64,000 bases of DNA from Liopterus haemorrhoidalis (GCA_963971575.1 OZ020622.1:15936879-16000878); one strand, 5' to 3'. Counted from the stretch's first letter, positions 11,601-23,212 are shown. Program-made: numbers and translations. Notes: generated by a model not told the origin, from the sequence alone.

Positions 11601-14600
11601 TATTGCCTTGAAGTACAGCGTCAACAACGGTAATGTCACTTCTCAATAGCATATACCTCCCTCCTATTTTTGCCGCCACCAATATATAGAGCCTCAGTAA
11701 GGGGGGGGGGGGGCAGAGGGCGCCACGGCTCTGCCCCTAGCGCAAAATTTCCTTACTGCGGCTCTACCAATGTATATACAGTTACTGTTCAGTTCTTAGA
11801 ATTCAGTGCTAAACGCAGTAGTGTTAAACGAAGGTATTATTGTTTCTGCCAGGTTTTGTGCTGCCTCCTACGCCACCTTCCTGCAGTAGTAGTGAAGAAA
11901 GTGAAGATAACGCACCATGCTCGCAACCGTCTTCTCCCGCTAGAGGCGCTCGCATCAACACACGTGTCCTCCTGTCCTCACACACAACTACCCGCCAACC
12001 AATACACACACCGCTCATCTCTTCTCAACCGGTAAGTTATTGATAATCATTTGCTATTCGTAAGCTAATGGTTTTATTTATGTTTGCAGAAAGGATCGAC
12101 GGGCACCTTAGTGTTGACGGAAGAAGAAAAACGCACGTTATTAGCTGAAGGTTACCCAGTTCCCACCCGCCTACCACTCACAAAAGCTGAAGAGAAGTCA
12201 CTCAAGAAAATTAGGAGGAAAATTAAAAATAAAGTAAGCATCAATGCCAGTGATGGGCGCGTAAATTACGTGATGTAACTTACCTCATTAATTATTGGAG
12301 AAACAAAAACATGTCCTTAAGAATAGAAAGCTCTTTAAGTCTATCGAACATCTCTCCTCTTCGTGCTGTTAGCCGTAATATTCCATGCTTTTCTTACCCA
12401 TTCGTTTTTCACTACCAAATAATTATTTCATTGCTGATTATAATATGATCCAGACATCTTCTTCAAATTATCGGCAAAACGACCTATCAGTTTTGGATAA
12501 GGTAAAATTAAAATGGCCAAATGCATAACATATATATACTGACGGATCAACATAATTTTAGCCTAAAATTTAAGCTTCCAGATTACTTATATGTTTATCT
12601 ATAATGCGAAAATGGTGGCATTAAAGTTGAGTTTAGAATACTTTAAAGAAACACTTTCATAATGAATTTGTAATTTTTTGTGACTGTAAAAGCACCGTCC
12701 AAAAAATTGAGTTGCCCTGGATTTGAGAAAAAGAACTATTCGCTAATTTATGATTTAATTAAATGTCGTAACGATTTTGCGATCAGCGGTAAAATTATAA
12801 AAATATGTTGGATTAAAGGCAATTCAGATTTTGAGGTCAACATCGAAGTCGATCTTCTAGTCAAAGAAGAAGCTGTAAATGGCTCCCTCTTAAATATTCC
12901 TCTAAACAGTAATGAGATTATGTCAATCTTTAAATCTTCCATATACAACCAATGGCAACAAGAATACATAGATTCTCTACAGTTCAAAGGATCATACTAT
13001 GGTTCAAATTCAACCTCTTCTTCCTAGAAAGCTTTGGTTTTCTTCTCTCCATATCATCTGCATAGAATTAATATGGTTTCTTCTCCTTTCTGTCCGTGAG
13101 ATAATTTGTCTGTCAGCGACTTGAACCACTTATTGTTTCAATGCCCAATTTATTTTCGCAATCTTAATTTATTTATACAAAATTCATTTGTCCAAAAAAT
13201 ATCCTTACCTACCAATATTCAGACGCTTCTTGCTACTCACTAGATATATATGAAATTATTTATATCTATATTAAATCCGAAAATATCAAATTATAAACTT
13301 TAAAAACCCCTTAATATCTACCTTTATTACCTGACTAATAGCCAAAGCTTCTAAAACCAAAATAAAATTTTGAGTGCGGTATCAAATTAAACTTCTTAAT
13401 GCGTGAATAAACAAGCAAACGTTTATTTTTGAAAAATCAGTTTCGTCTATACGATTTTTGCCAAAAATATGTCAAAAAACTTTTGTCCCCCACCCTATTT
13501 TTCAGAGGGGTTGATCTAAAAATCTCAATAATGTACATTGATGGGATCCAGAATAGTTCAACATGAATTTGTCATGAATCAGATCAGTTTTTCGAAAAAT
13601 AGTGGCAATGTTATTGTTACTATTAATTTAATGTGTCGTTGAAAAGATCGTTGTCGTAGATAAAAAGAAAGCTCTTAATACATCGTAGATTAACCCACTT
13701 AAACCTACCGTCCTTTTAAAAGGATTTTAAAAAATCGCGCTAAATTAATTAGTAAAAACAAATAATTTGATATGGCGTAATATGTTATGATCACTGTGTT
13801 TATGAAACATCATTTATAGCAAGTTTCAAACAATTGTTGTCATTTTTGTAAATTTTATTGGCGTTTCAATCGCTTACGTTTTATGAGCATTGACAATGGC
13901 TAATTCTAGGAAAGTTATTTTATTATTATTCTTAAATTTTAAAATTATAAAATATATTTTAAGTTAGACTGTATATTTTTATATACTCATAACCTCAAAA
14001 ACTTAAATTTTGTTGAAACCGGCAAACGATATTCAATGAATAAAGCCACCGTCCTTTTAAAAGGACGGTAGGATTATGTCCTACCATATTTTATTTATGA
14101 AGTTTTTGATACATTAGTGAAATTTATGTTATTTAACTTTATTTACTCAAAATTACTGAAAAATAAAACAACTTATTATCGTAACACAGCCGTCCTGCTC
14201 CTGCCATGTCCTCGCGGCATCTTCAGAATTTAATAACTGCAAAATAAAACAGAGTAAACGAAAATATAATGTTAGTTTTGTCCGTCTCCTTGAGGTTCCT
14301 GACCATCCAGAGTTTCACTGAACTCCTTGAGGTCCTTGAACATTCAGCGTCGAACAAAACAAATACATCTCCTTTTTAATAGAGGTCCTTGACCATCCAG
14401 AGTTCCTCTGAACTCATTGAGGTCCCTGACCATCCAGAGTACACAAGACAAACACGACCATTTTAGGTCCAACAACTCCTTGAGGTCCCTGACCATCCAG
14501 AGTTCCTCTGAATTCCTTGAGGTCCCTGACCATCCAGAGTTCCTCTGAACTCATTGAGGTCCCTGACCATCCAGAGTACACAAGACAAACACGACCATTT

Positions 14601-15483
14601 TAGGTCCAACAACTCCTTGAGGTCCCTGCCCATCCAGAGTTCCTCTGAATTCCTTGAGGTCCCTGACCATCCAGAGTCAAACAAAACCAACACAACTCTT
14701 TGAGGTCCCTGATCATCTATTTATTTTGGTAAAAGACGTTCCGCTGTTTGCAGCAAAAAAGCTAATTTTGTTTGTAAAAAATTTACCTAAAATAGGTTTA
14801 CCACCTAAAAATTATTTTTTGGACTATCATACAAGCAAATGATTTTATAGTTTAGTTTATAAAATAATTTTGAAATAATTTTGGAATTAATAAAGCATTT
14901 AAATAAATAGGTTGTTATTATTCTTATAGAAGTATATAGTCCTACCGTCCTTTAAAAAGTACAGCATGTTATGGCTATTCTGATCAGTAAAAAAAAAAAT
15001 TATAATCATTTTCATGCAAAAAAACATTTTTTTTTTCAAAAAAATTTTCAGGTTTAAAGGGGTTAAGGAACAAAAAGTTTTTTAAAATTTATTATAACAT
15101 GATTTTTTTCAAAAATGTACTAATAAAATACTGTTTAAATAATTTAATGAATTATCTTCCTGAAAGAAAATCTCAGTTATACTTCTGGCTACAGCGTCTC
15201 CATCAAAAGCCTCTCCACAGGCCGTCAGTAGTATAGCTAGAAACACATATTAAAACATTGTTTTCTTTTTCAGATTTCTGCACAAGAAAGCAGAAGAAAG
15301 AAAAAAGAATACATGGACCAATTAGAGCGTAAAGTTGAAATCCTCGTCTCCGAGAATTCGGATTATAGGAAAAAGATCGAATCTTTAGAAGATTCGAACA
15401 ATAATCTTATGAATCAGTTGGCCAAATTACAAGCTATAGTAGCTAGAACACATCCTCAGGTCTTAGTAAGGCACGCCAAATAA
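8434..15483 (+). CDS. CrebA: CrebA / CREB3-like bZIP transcription factor (5' exon missing)
   Basis: A CREB3/CREB3L-family transcription factor; in Drosophila CrebA drives secretory-pathway genes. Exons: 8434-8641, 11020-11337, 11853-12031, 12090-12233, 15274-15483 (stop TAA). All introns are GT-AG, and from the ATG at 8437 the length is 352 codons with phases consistent. The first exon carries the family's conserved N-terminal block ([20 protein letters not shown]). The third has LPPTPPS. The fourth has the region next to the bZIP ([20 protein letters not shown]), and the fifth the rest of the basic region and leucine zipper ([13 protein letters not shown], then VEILVSEN). The exon at 8434 has a good acceptor and CrebA has extra N-terminal residues, so an upstream exon is expected; ATG 8437 is probably internal. 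I see no membrane segment after the zipper, unlike vertebrate CREB3L proteins, and the tail after the zipper is short. Confidence 0.9.
9050..9523 (-). mobile_element. Harbinger-type non-autonomous element, copy 1
   Basis: 474 bp between TTA target duplications (9047-9049 and 9524-9526). Terminal repeats AGTGCGGAACAGAATGCA and TGCATTCTGTTCCAGGCT. The minus strand carries a short frame with [19 protein letters not shown], like the N-terminus of PIF/Harbinger transposases. Contains many CGTT/AACG motifs. A sister copy of nearly the same length is at 21413-21887. Confidence 0.8.
9700..9930. promoter_or_regulatory. CpG-containing patch with YY1- and CRE-like motifs in CrebA intron
   Basis: Within the intron between exons a and b: AAAATGGCGGAC at 9731 (YY1-like), TACGTCATC at 9760, and a perfect palindromic CRE TGACGTCA at 9921-9928. 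The region is richer in CG dinucleotides than its surroundings. It could be an internal promoter or enhancer; this is motif evidence only. Confidence 0.3.
10725..10796 (+). ncRNA. tRNA-like sequence (tRNA-derived SINE head or tRNA pseudogene)
   Basis: Folds as a near-complete cloverleaf. The acceptor GCTTTGG pairs with TCAGGGC using wobbles, a box A-like TTGCGTAGAGGTAGTGC follows, then the loop TTCACAA (anticodon CAC). The T-arm is CCGGG-TTCGAAT-CTCGG, with box B GGTTCGAATC. The anticodon stem has two mismatches and there is no clear T-run terminator, so a working tRNA-Val is unlikely. Confidence 0.6.
11020..11337 (+). CDS. CrebA: CrebA exon b
   Basis: Acceptor TTTTTATTTAG and donor GTAAGT. 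Encodes acidic, proline/serine-rich sequence ([15 protein letters not shown]) and a lysine flanked by acidic context (LNIKLEP) that resembles a sumoylation consensus. Confidence 0.85.
11391..11646 (+). mobile_element. TTGAGAA MITE, copy 1
   Basis: 256 bp with inverted ends TTGAGAATTGACAC and GTCACTTCTCAA, flanked by TA on both sides. Most of its length matches the copy at 31038-31292 (for example GTCGATAGATACATTTTCAT). Confidence 0.8.
11853..12031 (+). CDS. CrebA: CrebA exon c
   Basis: Begins with [18 protein letters not shown], a family hallmark. Acceptor TTTCTGCCAG and donor GTAAGT at 12032, phase 0. Confidence 0.88.
12090..12233 (+). CDS. CrebA: CrebA exon d
   Basis: Encodes [18 protein letters not shown] and the first half of the basic region, ending RRKIKNK at a GTAAGC donor. 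The intron splits the DNA-binding helix. Confidence 0.92.
12680..13310 (+). mobile_element. LINE 3' fragment (RNase H domain)
   Basis: The open frame 12680-13027 contains [20 protein letters not shown] followed by DLLVKEEA, the shape of an RNase H C-terminal motif in non-LTR retrotransposons with the catalytic residues eroded. After frameshifts, 13120-13240 reads [15 protein letters not shown], the Cys-containing segment usually downstream of that domain. A 5'-truncated, dead copy in the CrebA bZIP intron. Confidence 0.6.
13690..14960. repeat. CCGTCCTTTTAAAAGGACGG palindrome repeats
   Basis: The motif CTACCGTCCTTTTAAAAGGA occurs at about 13707, as a perfect palindrome at about 14049, and degraded at 14941. 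The same arm also bounds the element at 20052-20420. They look like ends of one inverted-repeat family, here bracketing the minisatellite. Confidence 0.5.
14285..14715. repeat. Minisatellite with higher-order period of 137 bp
   Basis: About ten copies of a unit near GAGGTCCCTGACCATCCAGA. A larger block with ACACAAGACAAACACGACCA at 14441 repeats at 14578, exactly 137 bp later, giving a two-level repeat. The minus-strand frame across it is low-complexity and not a gene. Confidence 0.9.
15274..15483 (+). CDS. CrebA: CrebA exon e (bZIP, C-terminus)
   Basis: Starts [20 protein letters not shown], continues through the leucine zipper, and ends VLVRHAK followed by TAA. A weak donor-like GTCTTAG lies at 15460, so a further downstream exon cannot be excluded. 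Confidence 0.88.
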   Translation: MSAQESRRKKKEYMDQLERKVEILVSENSDYRKKIESLEDSNNNLMNQLAKLQAIVARTHPQVLVRHAK

Positions 15484-15749
15484 ATTTTAAAAATTAAAAG
15501 AATATAGATTTATTTAATAGATATAATATATTCATAAAGCAGCGATAAAAAAATATTTCTTTCTGAGATATACTTTATTTTGCCTTTTCCGGGTAGATTT
15601 TAAGTACAAATTCATCGAAGCTCAGGAAAGAATACCAGAAAATACAGAATTTTTAAACGAACAACTTGACTTAAGCACAGCTAAAGCTCAAGTTTAATAA
15701 GTACTAAATATTTAGTAGTCTCACTCCTGTTACAGTTTTTTTGGTATAT

Positions 15750-15755
15750 AATAAA
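15750..15755 (+). terminator. Candidate CrebA polyadenylation signal
   Basis: AATAAA about 270 bp after the CrebA stop codon; the first canonical signal clearly in range. Confidence 0.45.
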
Positions 15756-15942
15756 AACAATGATATTGTAAATATTCTCAACACAATTTTATTAAATGAT
15801 TCAATACAAAGTCTTTTTATCCCGGTTCATGTTTCAAGGAAAACAAGTTACATTAATTGTAAAAAAATAGAACACAATACATTTTTAGAACTCAAAACAA
15901 TTTAAGAAATAGTGAAATCTCGTATTTTTAAAACGGCTACAC

Positions 15943-17030
15943 GTTTTTAGGGTTTTGTAGGTATGACTAAAAAACTCTTATACCATCATTTTGTCGTCTG
16001 TCTGTCTGTCTGTTCGGTAAAAATTGTAGCCAAACGGCTAAACCTAGAGAGTTGAAATTCGGCATTCTTATACAACTCCTTGATCCGCATATAGGAAAAA
16101 TAGTGAAACATCTAAAAAACATATCCCCCTAAAAATATAAACAAATATGTGCTCGTCGAAAAAAAATCTATTTTTTAAAAATTCTTATTAGGGTATCAAA
16201 TGAAAGCCCTTAGTACATGTATTAAAGATCAAAATTTTATTTTTGCAAATAAAATTATTTTGATGCGATTTTTGCCAAAATTATGCACACACAATTTTTG
16301 TGCCCAGATGGTTTAAACTAAAAATCTGAAAAACTTCTGAGTAATGTACATTGGTGTGAATCGGAATAGTACAACAGGAATTTTTGATCAGATTATGTTT
16401 TCGTAAAATAACGCTTTTTTTGTGTTTTATTGTTGACGATGCACAAAAGTTATAGTTATGTAACACACTATATTAGAGGGCGTATCCTGTTCTAATGGTT
16501 AGCTTTCTCGCTTCCAGGTTCGCTCCCAGGCAGAGGAGACAATTTTTTTCTCCCTTTTTTATTTTGTTTAAATTAATTTGTCAAAATTCTATCTATATTT
16601 TGGCAAATGTTGCATTTAATTTTTAAGAGCGTAAATTTAATAACCAGTTGGAATTGTTGGAATTATATTTTCATTCTATGTGTCATGTATACGAAACCAG
16701 AGGGGCGGATATGACTTAAAACAACCAATGAAAGCCATAGACGCAATTTTCAAAATCTTAATGAACCTTGCTATATAAAAAAATACTGCACATATTTAGA
16801 AACCTAAATAATGGTATTAGGTATTCGAATTAAAATTAACAAAAAAATATTTTAACATAAAATTTGTTTTTAAAACTCTTAGAATAACAGACGATAAATT
16901 ATTTTAAAAATAACGTTCATTTTGCCGTGATTACTACAAAGCAAAATTTGTCCTACACACTTAGTATGCCGCCTTCACTTATTATATACCTGCTAAACCC
17001 TGCAATGTGTGAAAATTCACACTTTACATA
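15943..17030 (+). mobile_element. HINE-like element C, copy 1
   Basis: Starts TTTTTAGGGTTTTGTAGGTA, then a short (CTGT)n tract, then the shared segment CGGCTAAACCTAGAGAGTTG. A tRNA-like stretch (GGTTAGC, then GGTTCGCTCCC) is at 16495-16530. It ends at the complementary subterminal repeat and the hairpin TGTGTGAAAATTCACAC near 17000. Architecture explained at the 48341 copy. Confidence 0.65.
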
Positions 17031-18035
17031 AATTTTTTAGATTTAATATAACATACTAACCTACATACACACAAACTAACTAATTTAGATAAGCGTTTAA
17101 TAAAATAGTGTTGAAAATAATAAAAAACCTATTATTGTTTTTTTATAACAAAAAAACTGTGTTTTAGAACTTTTGAGATTACTGGGTAATATAGTAAAAA
17201 GAAAATGTCTTGGCATACGATATACCGAATATATTGCCAATATGTTTTTTATTTACTGTAATTTTAAAACAACAAAATTGTAAATTTATTATTTATTTTT
17301 TAACATTTTAAATTGTTTTTATATTCTGTATTTAACTTGGTGCTATCAAGTGCTTTTAAAAGTGTCTTAAAGATGTTTTAATTTTTAATGTCTTCCGAAA
17401 TGAAGAATTTGATCCATCCAAGCTTATTAGCGCCTATTTTTGTTGTACAGAATTGAATAAATAAGAAAAATAATTTTCTTTTAGTTGTACTTACCAAAAA
17501 ATTGTACATTAATTATTAAAAAAATATATTTTCCACGTTTAAATATTCAAAATTTATCAAACGAAATTATTATTTGTGAATATTTTGAATATTTAATAGT
17601 CAGTAGCAAACTACAGTTTTTTTAACAATTGGCTTATTTAATTAGGTATTGAGATCAATTGTAGTCTTAACTAGGGATGGAGGAGTTGTAAGATGCATAG
17701 TCACGTCAAAGACATGTATCTTCGAGCTTATGTAAAATTTAAAAGTTATATGTTTTGCAGCTAAAATTTTTCAGACAAATTATTTGTGCAATTTGAGACT
17801 AAAGGTATTATCTTACTAAAATTTCCAATCACGAAAGTTGGCAGAAACTATTGATTTTTTTCAAATTGGCTACCGCTATCAAGAATCATTTTTTTAATCA
17901 TTATTTTGAGTTGGTATACCAGATTTAATGGTAGTTAGCAGTTTGCAATTAGATTCGCAATAGACTCAATAATGACGGACGGAGTTCATTCCGTGCTCGA
18001 TCGTTGTACGGTTTTGTAGAACAAAAATAACCAGT
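17031..18035. other. AT-rich intergenic DNA
   Basis: No gene, RNA or bounded element recognised; very AT-rich with several short poly-A/T runs. Confidence 0.4.
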
Positions 18036-18039
18036 TTTA

Positions 18040-18188
18040 GAAAACCGTCTTCATGTATTAGCGCGTTTTAGAGCCGGCAACGTCGCGAAAAAAGGAAATG
18101 ATTGTGTTTTGGGAAACCCATTAAAGAGTATGAAAAAGAACAATTTGCCCTGTACTGTATTCTAACGTTTGAACGGATTATAGTGTGA
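18040..18188. repeat. Dispersed repeat fragment related to 46529-46846 and 40133-41256 ends
   Basis: GCGCGTTTTAGAGCCGGCAA matches the complement of the element at 46.6 kb. The end TTCTAACGTTTGAACGG matches the terminal repeat of the composite at 40.1-41.3 kb. Confidence 0.5.
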
Positions 18189-18234
18189 ATGCAAACCGAT
18201 CTTAAACATCAGTGGAATTTAATTTCGCCTATCT

Positions 18235-18465
18235 TATGTCCGATCTACATTATACTTTTTTAAATACTATCCAACTCTGAAGTCATTTCAACTTTTGATA
18301 CTACAGAATATAGTGGGGGGAAATAATAAGAGACAGCGATACCGTCCACCTTTTATTACTTTGTGATACTCTTCACTGCGAACTTAAAAAAATTCTAGGT
18401 TCGGGTGACAGACAACAGTTTGGTTATAGAACCAATTCTAGAGAAAAATAATAATATTTAATTAT
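18235..18465 (+). mobile_element. Partial TIR element (CTACATTATACTTTTT family)
   Basis: Matches the left half of the complete copy at 44096-44613 over about 220 bp. The right end is missing. Confidence 0.6.
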
Positions 18466-18529
18466 ATGTTCTAAATAAACTTCTTATTACGCATTTTTCT
18501 CGGTTTTTAAATTAAATTGCAGAACTATA

Positions 18530-18832
18530 AGCTGTTCACTTTTGTAAGAACACACTAGATCTGGTTATTTTGGTTACTTTTATGGTGTGTTACTGACTTT
18601 AAATGTCAATTAAAAATATTCCTTATGCTGTAAAACCGACTGTAGGTTGATAAGGTTATGATCATTATAATTAAGATATAATTTTTCATTATGACATATG
18701 TATGTCAAATGGATCGACATTTTAAAAAAGTGACATTTTTTAATACCAACATAACATACAGCTTCAAAGGTGCAAAATACTGAAAACAAAATTCCCTCTT
18801 AGTTTGTTCTGACAAAAGTGAACAGCTTATAA
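18530..18832 (+). mobile_element. AAGCTGTTCACTTTTGT MITE, full copy
   Basis: Inverted ends TATAAGCTGTTCACTTTTGT and ACAAAAGTGAACAGCTTATA, about 300 bp, no coding capacity. Confidence 0.75.
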
Positions 18833-18839
18833 TAAAGAA

Positions 18840-20050
18840 ACTTTGTCATACACTATAATTGTTCTAATAAAATGCATCTAATATTGGATGTTCTTCCTCG
18901 CAATGACAACCATAGACACAACAAGGAGTATTTAATACATATTTTTTTAAAATTTATCTCTTTATTCGTTGTAAAAACGGAGTGAGAATGGACAGAAACA
19001 TAAAAACACATGTTGAACTATACGTAAACAATGACAGTATACTTTTTAGAAGTGTTCACTTTATTGCCGCTAGATGGATACGCGGAGTCATCAATGAAGA
19101 AGTGACTTTCGTTACTGACGACAATCGTTGTTGGAAGTTTAAGCGAAATAATACCTAAAAAAATTGTGGTTTGCTACTGTTAAATTAATATTGTACAAAG
19201 ATTACGCCGTATGCAATTAATCATATGTAAGAAATTAGAGATTAATATATAATAGCACTTAAAAAACTTAAAATATTAACAAGTGTATATATACAACAGT
19301 ATATATTTTCTATAAAAATTTTATTGTACATAAAAAAATAGAAATATTTTCTATATAACATTCCTTTGAAGGATACATTCCTTTATATGCTAGTATATTT
19401 TATAACATGTCCTAAAGTTTGATACTAGTTTTGGAACTGTTCAAACGGCATTTATTTCGAAATTTCACGTTTTATTAATAGTTGTCGTCACTAGCTTATT
19501 ATTTTGAGTGTCATATTTTTATTTCTCGTTAAGCTTTAGAATTTCTACGCGGAGTTAGAAAATTTTAAGACTGTTCTATGTTAAAAAAATTTCCTTTTTA
19601 AATTAAGTGCATTTAATTAATTAATTATTAATAAAATTATGTTTAAAATGCATCTTAAGAAATTTTGGAAAATTATTTTCTCAAAAAATTACACACTTTG
19701 TAAACAAGAAATGAGTTGCTGTCCTTTTATATTAAGTAAATTGCCTAGTAAGCATATAAAGGCAGGTTCAAATCCCAGAATAACTCGATTTTTAACTCGT
19801 CAACTCTGGGTTTGATAGTATTTATTACTTAAAATGAGTACTTGTTTATACATGGATAATAGTACCGGTTGAAAGTTACACTATTTACGTGGCTTTCATA
19901 TAGTACTGGAGGTCTAGAAACTAAAGATAGATATTGAAATATTTTTTTAGTGTTTAATGTTTTGAGAAAATAATTTTAGTTATTTTAGGTGACCAATATA
20001 TTTTTATATTAGAAATAATTTTTTCAAACATATCAAATTTTATAAATGCT
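18840..20050. other. AT-rich intergenic DNA
   Basis: No gene recognised. A box-B-like GGTTCAAATCCCAG at 19767 lacks a matching cloverleaf. Confidence 0.35.
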
Positions 20051-20051
20051 A

Positions 20052-20420
20052 ATTTAAAAGGACGGTTTATTACGCGAAATTTTGTGTAGATTATTTAAAC
20101 TGGTGCCACCATTTTAGATGTTCAGAACTTTGAATATAAAGACACAGGAAGGATCCTCAATGCGAACTTGGAAGGAACTAGAGAGCTCTTCGTAGTGGGG
20201 GAAATTTTACGGAAATTTGAACGGCCACAAACTTTACAACTACCCATTTTAAAACATCTGACGCAGTGTTTCAATATAAAAATACGTGTTTTTACATCCA
20301 CCAATAGGACGCTCATATTGTAGCTCTTAGGAGTGGGGGATTTAGTCGAACGGTTGAATTGTGATTGTGGATAATACCCTCCTTCCTGTGTATTTTTATT
20401 TAAAAGTTCAGAAGCCGTCC
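20052..20420. mobile_element. Inverted-repeat element with AAAAGGACGG ends
   Basis: Ends TTAAAAGGACGG and CCGTCCTTTTA, with inner arms ACACAGGAAGGA and TCCTTCCTGTGT. The left arm has about 55 bp not found in the right arm, suggesting a later insertion or loss. Confidence 0.55.
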
Positions 20421-20433
20421 TTTTAGTGTTTTT

Positions 20434-22116
20434 AGGCTTAATTACACTGGGTGAATTTATTCGCTGTTACCGAACTTGTTCAATGTAATAACGATGTCTA
20501 GTTAACTCGCTACTTGCTTTATTCCAACGAGTAAAGTTAAAGACTGGGTTAATTTACTCGTTAATTGCTCGCTATTTTCTCTCTGAATAATAAAATCAGT
20601 GTGTTTAATATATCTGGCTACTAAAATCGCTGTTCGTTTAGAAGTCATTGTACAGTACACTGATCGAAGTAACACAGTTCACCAAATTGAAATGAGCCGG
20701 CTCACGGCTCACTGCATAGTTTCAAGTTTCAAGGATACGATTGATCGGGCGATTGTGAGCAGTGACCGAAGTGATCCGGATCTGGATCGATGTCATGTTG
20801 AACTTCGCGAGAACTCGGATTGTAATGTATTATCATAAAGTGTATTTTATCATCAATTTGTAGGGCAGTCTATTTGAAACTAATAGGCTTAGTCTGTACT
20901 TTCTTACAACCATACTATATAAAAATATTAAAAGTGCCCAAATCCCAGATGTCTGATTTATAAGGACAATACACATCGCCATAAACTTAACACATCTGGT
21001 TTAAAATACAGAAGCTACATAAAGTGAATTGTTTGATTACTATTAACTTAGCAAAAATGATAGATAATTCACTTCTATAGATTTTTATTTATTTAACTAC
21101 ATTATTTATTTATAACAAGATAATGAAGAAGACAGAAAGAAAGAGAGAAGAATATGTCAATAAGTCATAATTTACGTGTTAAATTCATATTAAGAATATT
21201 TACAAGAATAAAGGTAATAAAGCGGCAAATACTCCGACGTTTTTATCGCATTTATTCCACTCGACCAAACATTTCCGTTTTCCGCTGTCTGTTCATATAA
21301 TGTAAGAGCCGGCTGAGTGACGTTCTACCTACATATTGCAAACCAACAACCGTGTTGAACGGTGGGAGAACTGACAACTGACCGACTTGTTTCTCGGCGA
21401 CACGTTTACTTAAGCCTGGAACAGAATGCAGAGCGCGTCACGCCGTCAGCGCGCCGTCATTTGCGACGGCGTTGCGTTAGCGCCGTTGAGAATTTTCGCC
21501 TGCACACAATGCAATAATTTTTAACGCCGTCAAAGTGTCACGTGACAACCTATATCTGTGTTTATACGTGCGCTTTCTTTTATTAAAAGTATAATGGATG
21601 ATGAAGACTTGTATGTGATGTTATTTATGTTGTATGCAAGTTATTTATACATACAAACACTTTACCATTCAGTAAAAACTGAGGTTAGGTGTTCTGCGTC
21701 AACGTTCAACGGCGTCAAAAGTTGGAAGTCGACGAACATTCAGTATCAACGACGTTCGAACGCCGCTAGGACGTTACACATTCTGTGCACTTGCGTACGA
21801 CTGCTTGGTTTTAACTTTCTTCTGACATATAGCGCCGTCCGAACGCTGTCAACGCGCCATAGAACTCGTTGCATTCTGTTCCCCACTTTAGTCGGATCAA
21901 TAAGCCGAATCAATGAGTCGGATCACTGAGCCGGATCAATGACCGGATCTCTGAGCCGGATATACGAGCTGGCTCAGCAAACTGAGCGACGTCCGCTGAT
22001 TCGGTTCCGCAAACTGAGCCGAAATTCCCATCTCTAGTTGTAATACGCTGACTCACCCACTACTTTTTTCGACGACGAGTAGCTAGTAGACATGCCCAGT
22101 GTAATTGAGCTTTTTA
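20434..22116. mobile_element. Larger inverted-repeat element (GCTTAATTACACTGGG ends)
   Basis: GCTTAATTACACTGGG at about 20434 and CCCAGTGTAATTGAGC at about 22097 face each other 1.7 kb apart. The Harbinger-type copy at 21413 lies inside. A row of GAGCCGGATCAATGA-like direct repeats sits at 21895-21970. No transposase seen. Confidence 0.45.
21413..21887 (+). mobile_element. Harbinger-type non-autonomous element, copy 2
   Basis: 475 bp flanked by TTA (21410-21412 and 21888-21890). Ends AGCCTGGAACAGAATGCA and TGCATTCTGTTCCCCACT. The plus-strand frame has [19 protein letters not shown]. It is in the opposite orientation to copy 1 at 9050 and differs by scattered substitutions. Confidence 0.8.
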
Positions 22117-22649
22117 GGGTCAATTTTGGACATTAATTCTGTAAAGTGTCTATTGCGAAAGACTGAACATCGACTATTGTATGAAAATGGCCTAATTTTA
22201 TACTTAACCAAGAAATAAAACTAACCGGAATGGAATTGTTCAAAGAAACTATATCGGACCAAATGTGGAAATATTTTCCAAAGTAAAATTTTAATGTCCA
22301 AAATTCTATCAATATCTTATTGTACAGTTACCTTTTTTTTTCATTTTGGTCACCTAACCCTAGATAATTATGCAATCGTACCTTACTTCGTCATTAAAAA
22401 AATCTTAGTTTGTCCCGAATGTCCTTATAATTATAAGATAGAGTTATATTTATTGTTTTTATGATGATAAGACGCTGATTTATTTTAGTAGTCTTAATTT
22501 TTATTCATACAATTGTGTGTAAATTTTGTTTAAACACAATATTATTTTTTGTGTGCAATTTATTATTTAAGATCATTTTAAAAATTATTGGTGACATTTG
22601 AGAGTATTATAAAGATTGGTTTATACTCTAAAATAGAGTATTTGAGACT

Positions 22650-22941
22650 TAAGCCTCGATTATAATAACATAATGCATAAGGATGGAACAAAGGGTTTGA
22701 CCCTTCAAAATAGCTGTTTGTAATAAACAGAACAAAGAGAATAGTGTATTTTTTATGCTATGTATCCACTGCATATCTATTATAAACGAGGCTTAAAGCC
22801 TTGTTTATATAGATCCATAACTTAATGCATGGCATGTGCATAAAAATGAGTCAATGTTCTATACATCTGTTTATAATAAACAGAACAAAGAGAGTATTCT
22901 TGTTATGTCTGTGCTATGGATCTATTAAAAATGAGGCTTTA
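22650..22941. mobile_element. Two adjacent hairpin MITEs
   Basis: 22650-22795 has arms AAGCCTCGATTATAATA and TATTATAAACGAGGCTT. 22796-22941 has arms AAGCCTTGTTTATATAGATC and GATCTATTAAAAATGAGGCTT. Both contain AATAAACAGAACAAAGAGA, so they are diverged copies of one family placed back to back. Confidence 0.7.
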
Positions 22942-23036
22942 ATTGTGGATTTATGCACAAATAATTAACAATTATGAATTAAAAATAATAAATTAGCAAT
23001 TATTAATTATAATATGAACTCATGTTTTTTTATATA

Positions 23037-23212
23037 GTCTGTTTCATTGATTTAAGCGGAATTATATTTTGAAATTAGTAACTTTTAACGATTAAATAGG
23101 ACTTTTAAACATTTTTTTAGCAAAAGCCCACTTCAGTCGTTTAAAAGTAAGCTCTTGACAACAAATTTAATAAAAATTCCATTTAGTTCCGCTTAAACAT
23201 TTGGAATAGATC
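23037..23212. mobile_element. Short TA MITE (GCGGAACTA family)
   Basis: Left arm ATTTAAGCGGAATTATATTT, right arm TTTAGTTCCGCTTAAACATT; about 176 bp. Confidence 0.65.

Noticed and set aside
14463..14693. Minus-strand 76-codon frame
   Set aside because: Translates the minisatellite only; low-complexity repeats of GWSGTSR-like units.
20122..20316. Minus-strand 64-codon frame
   Set aside because: Lies inside the inverted-repeat element at 20052-20420 and has no recognisable domain.
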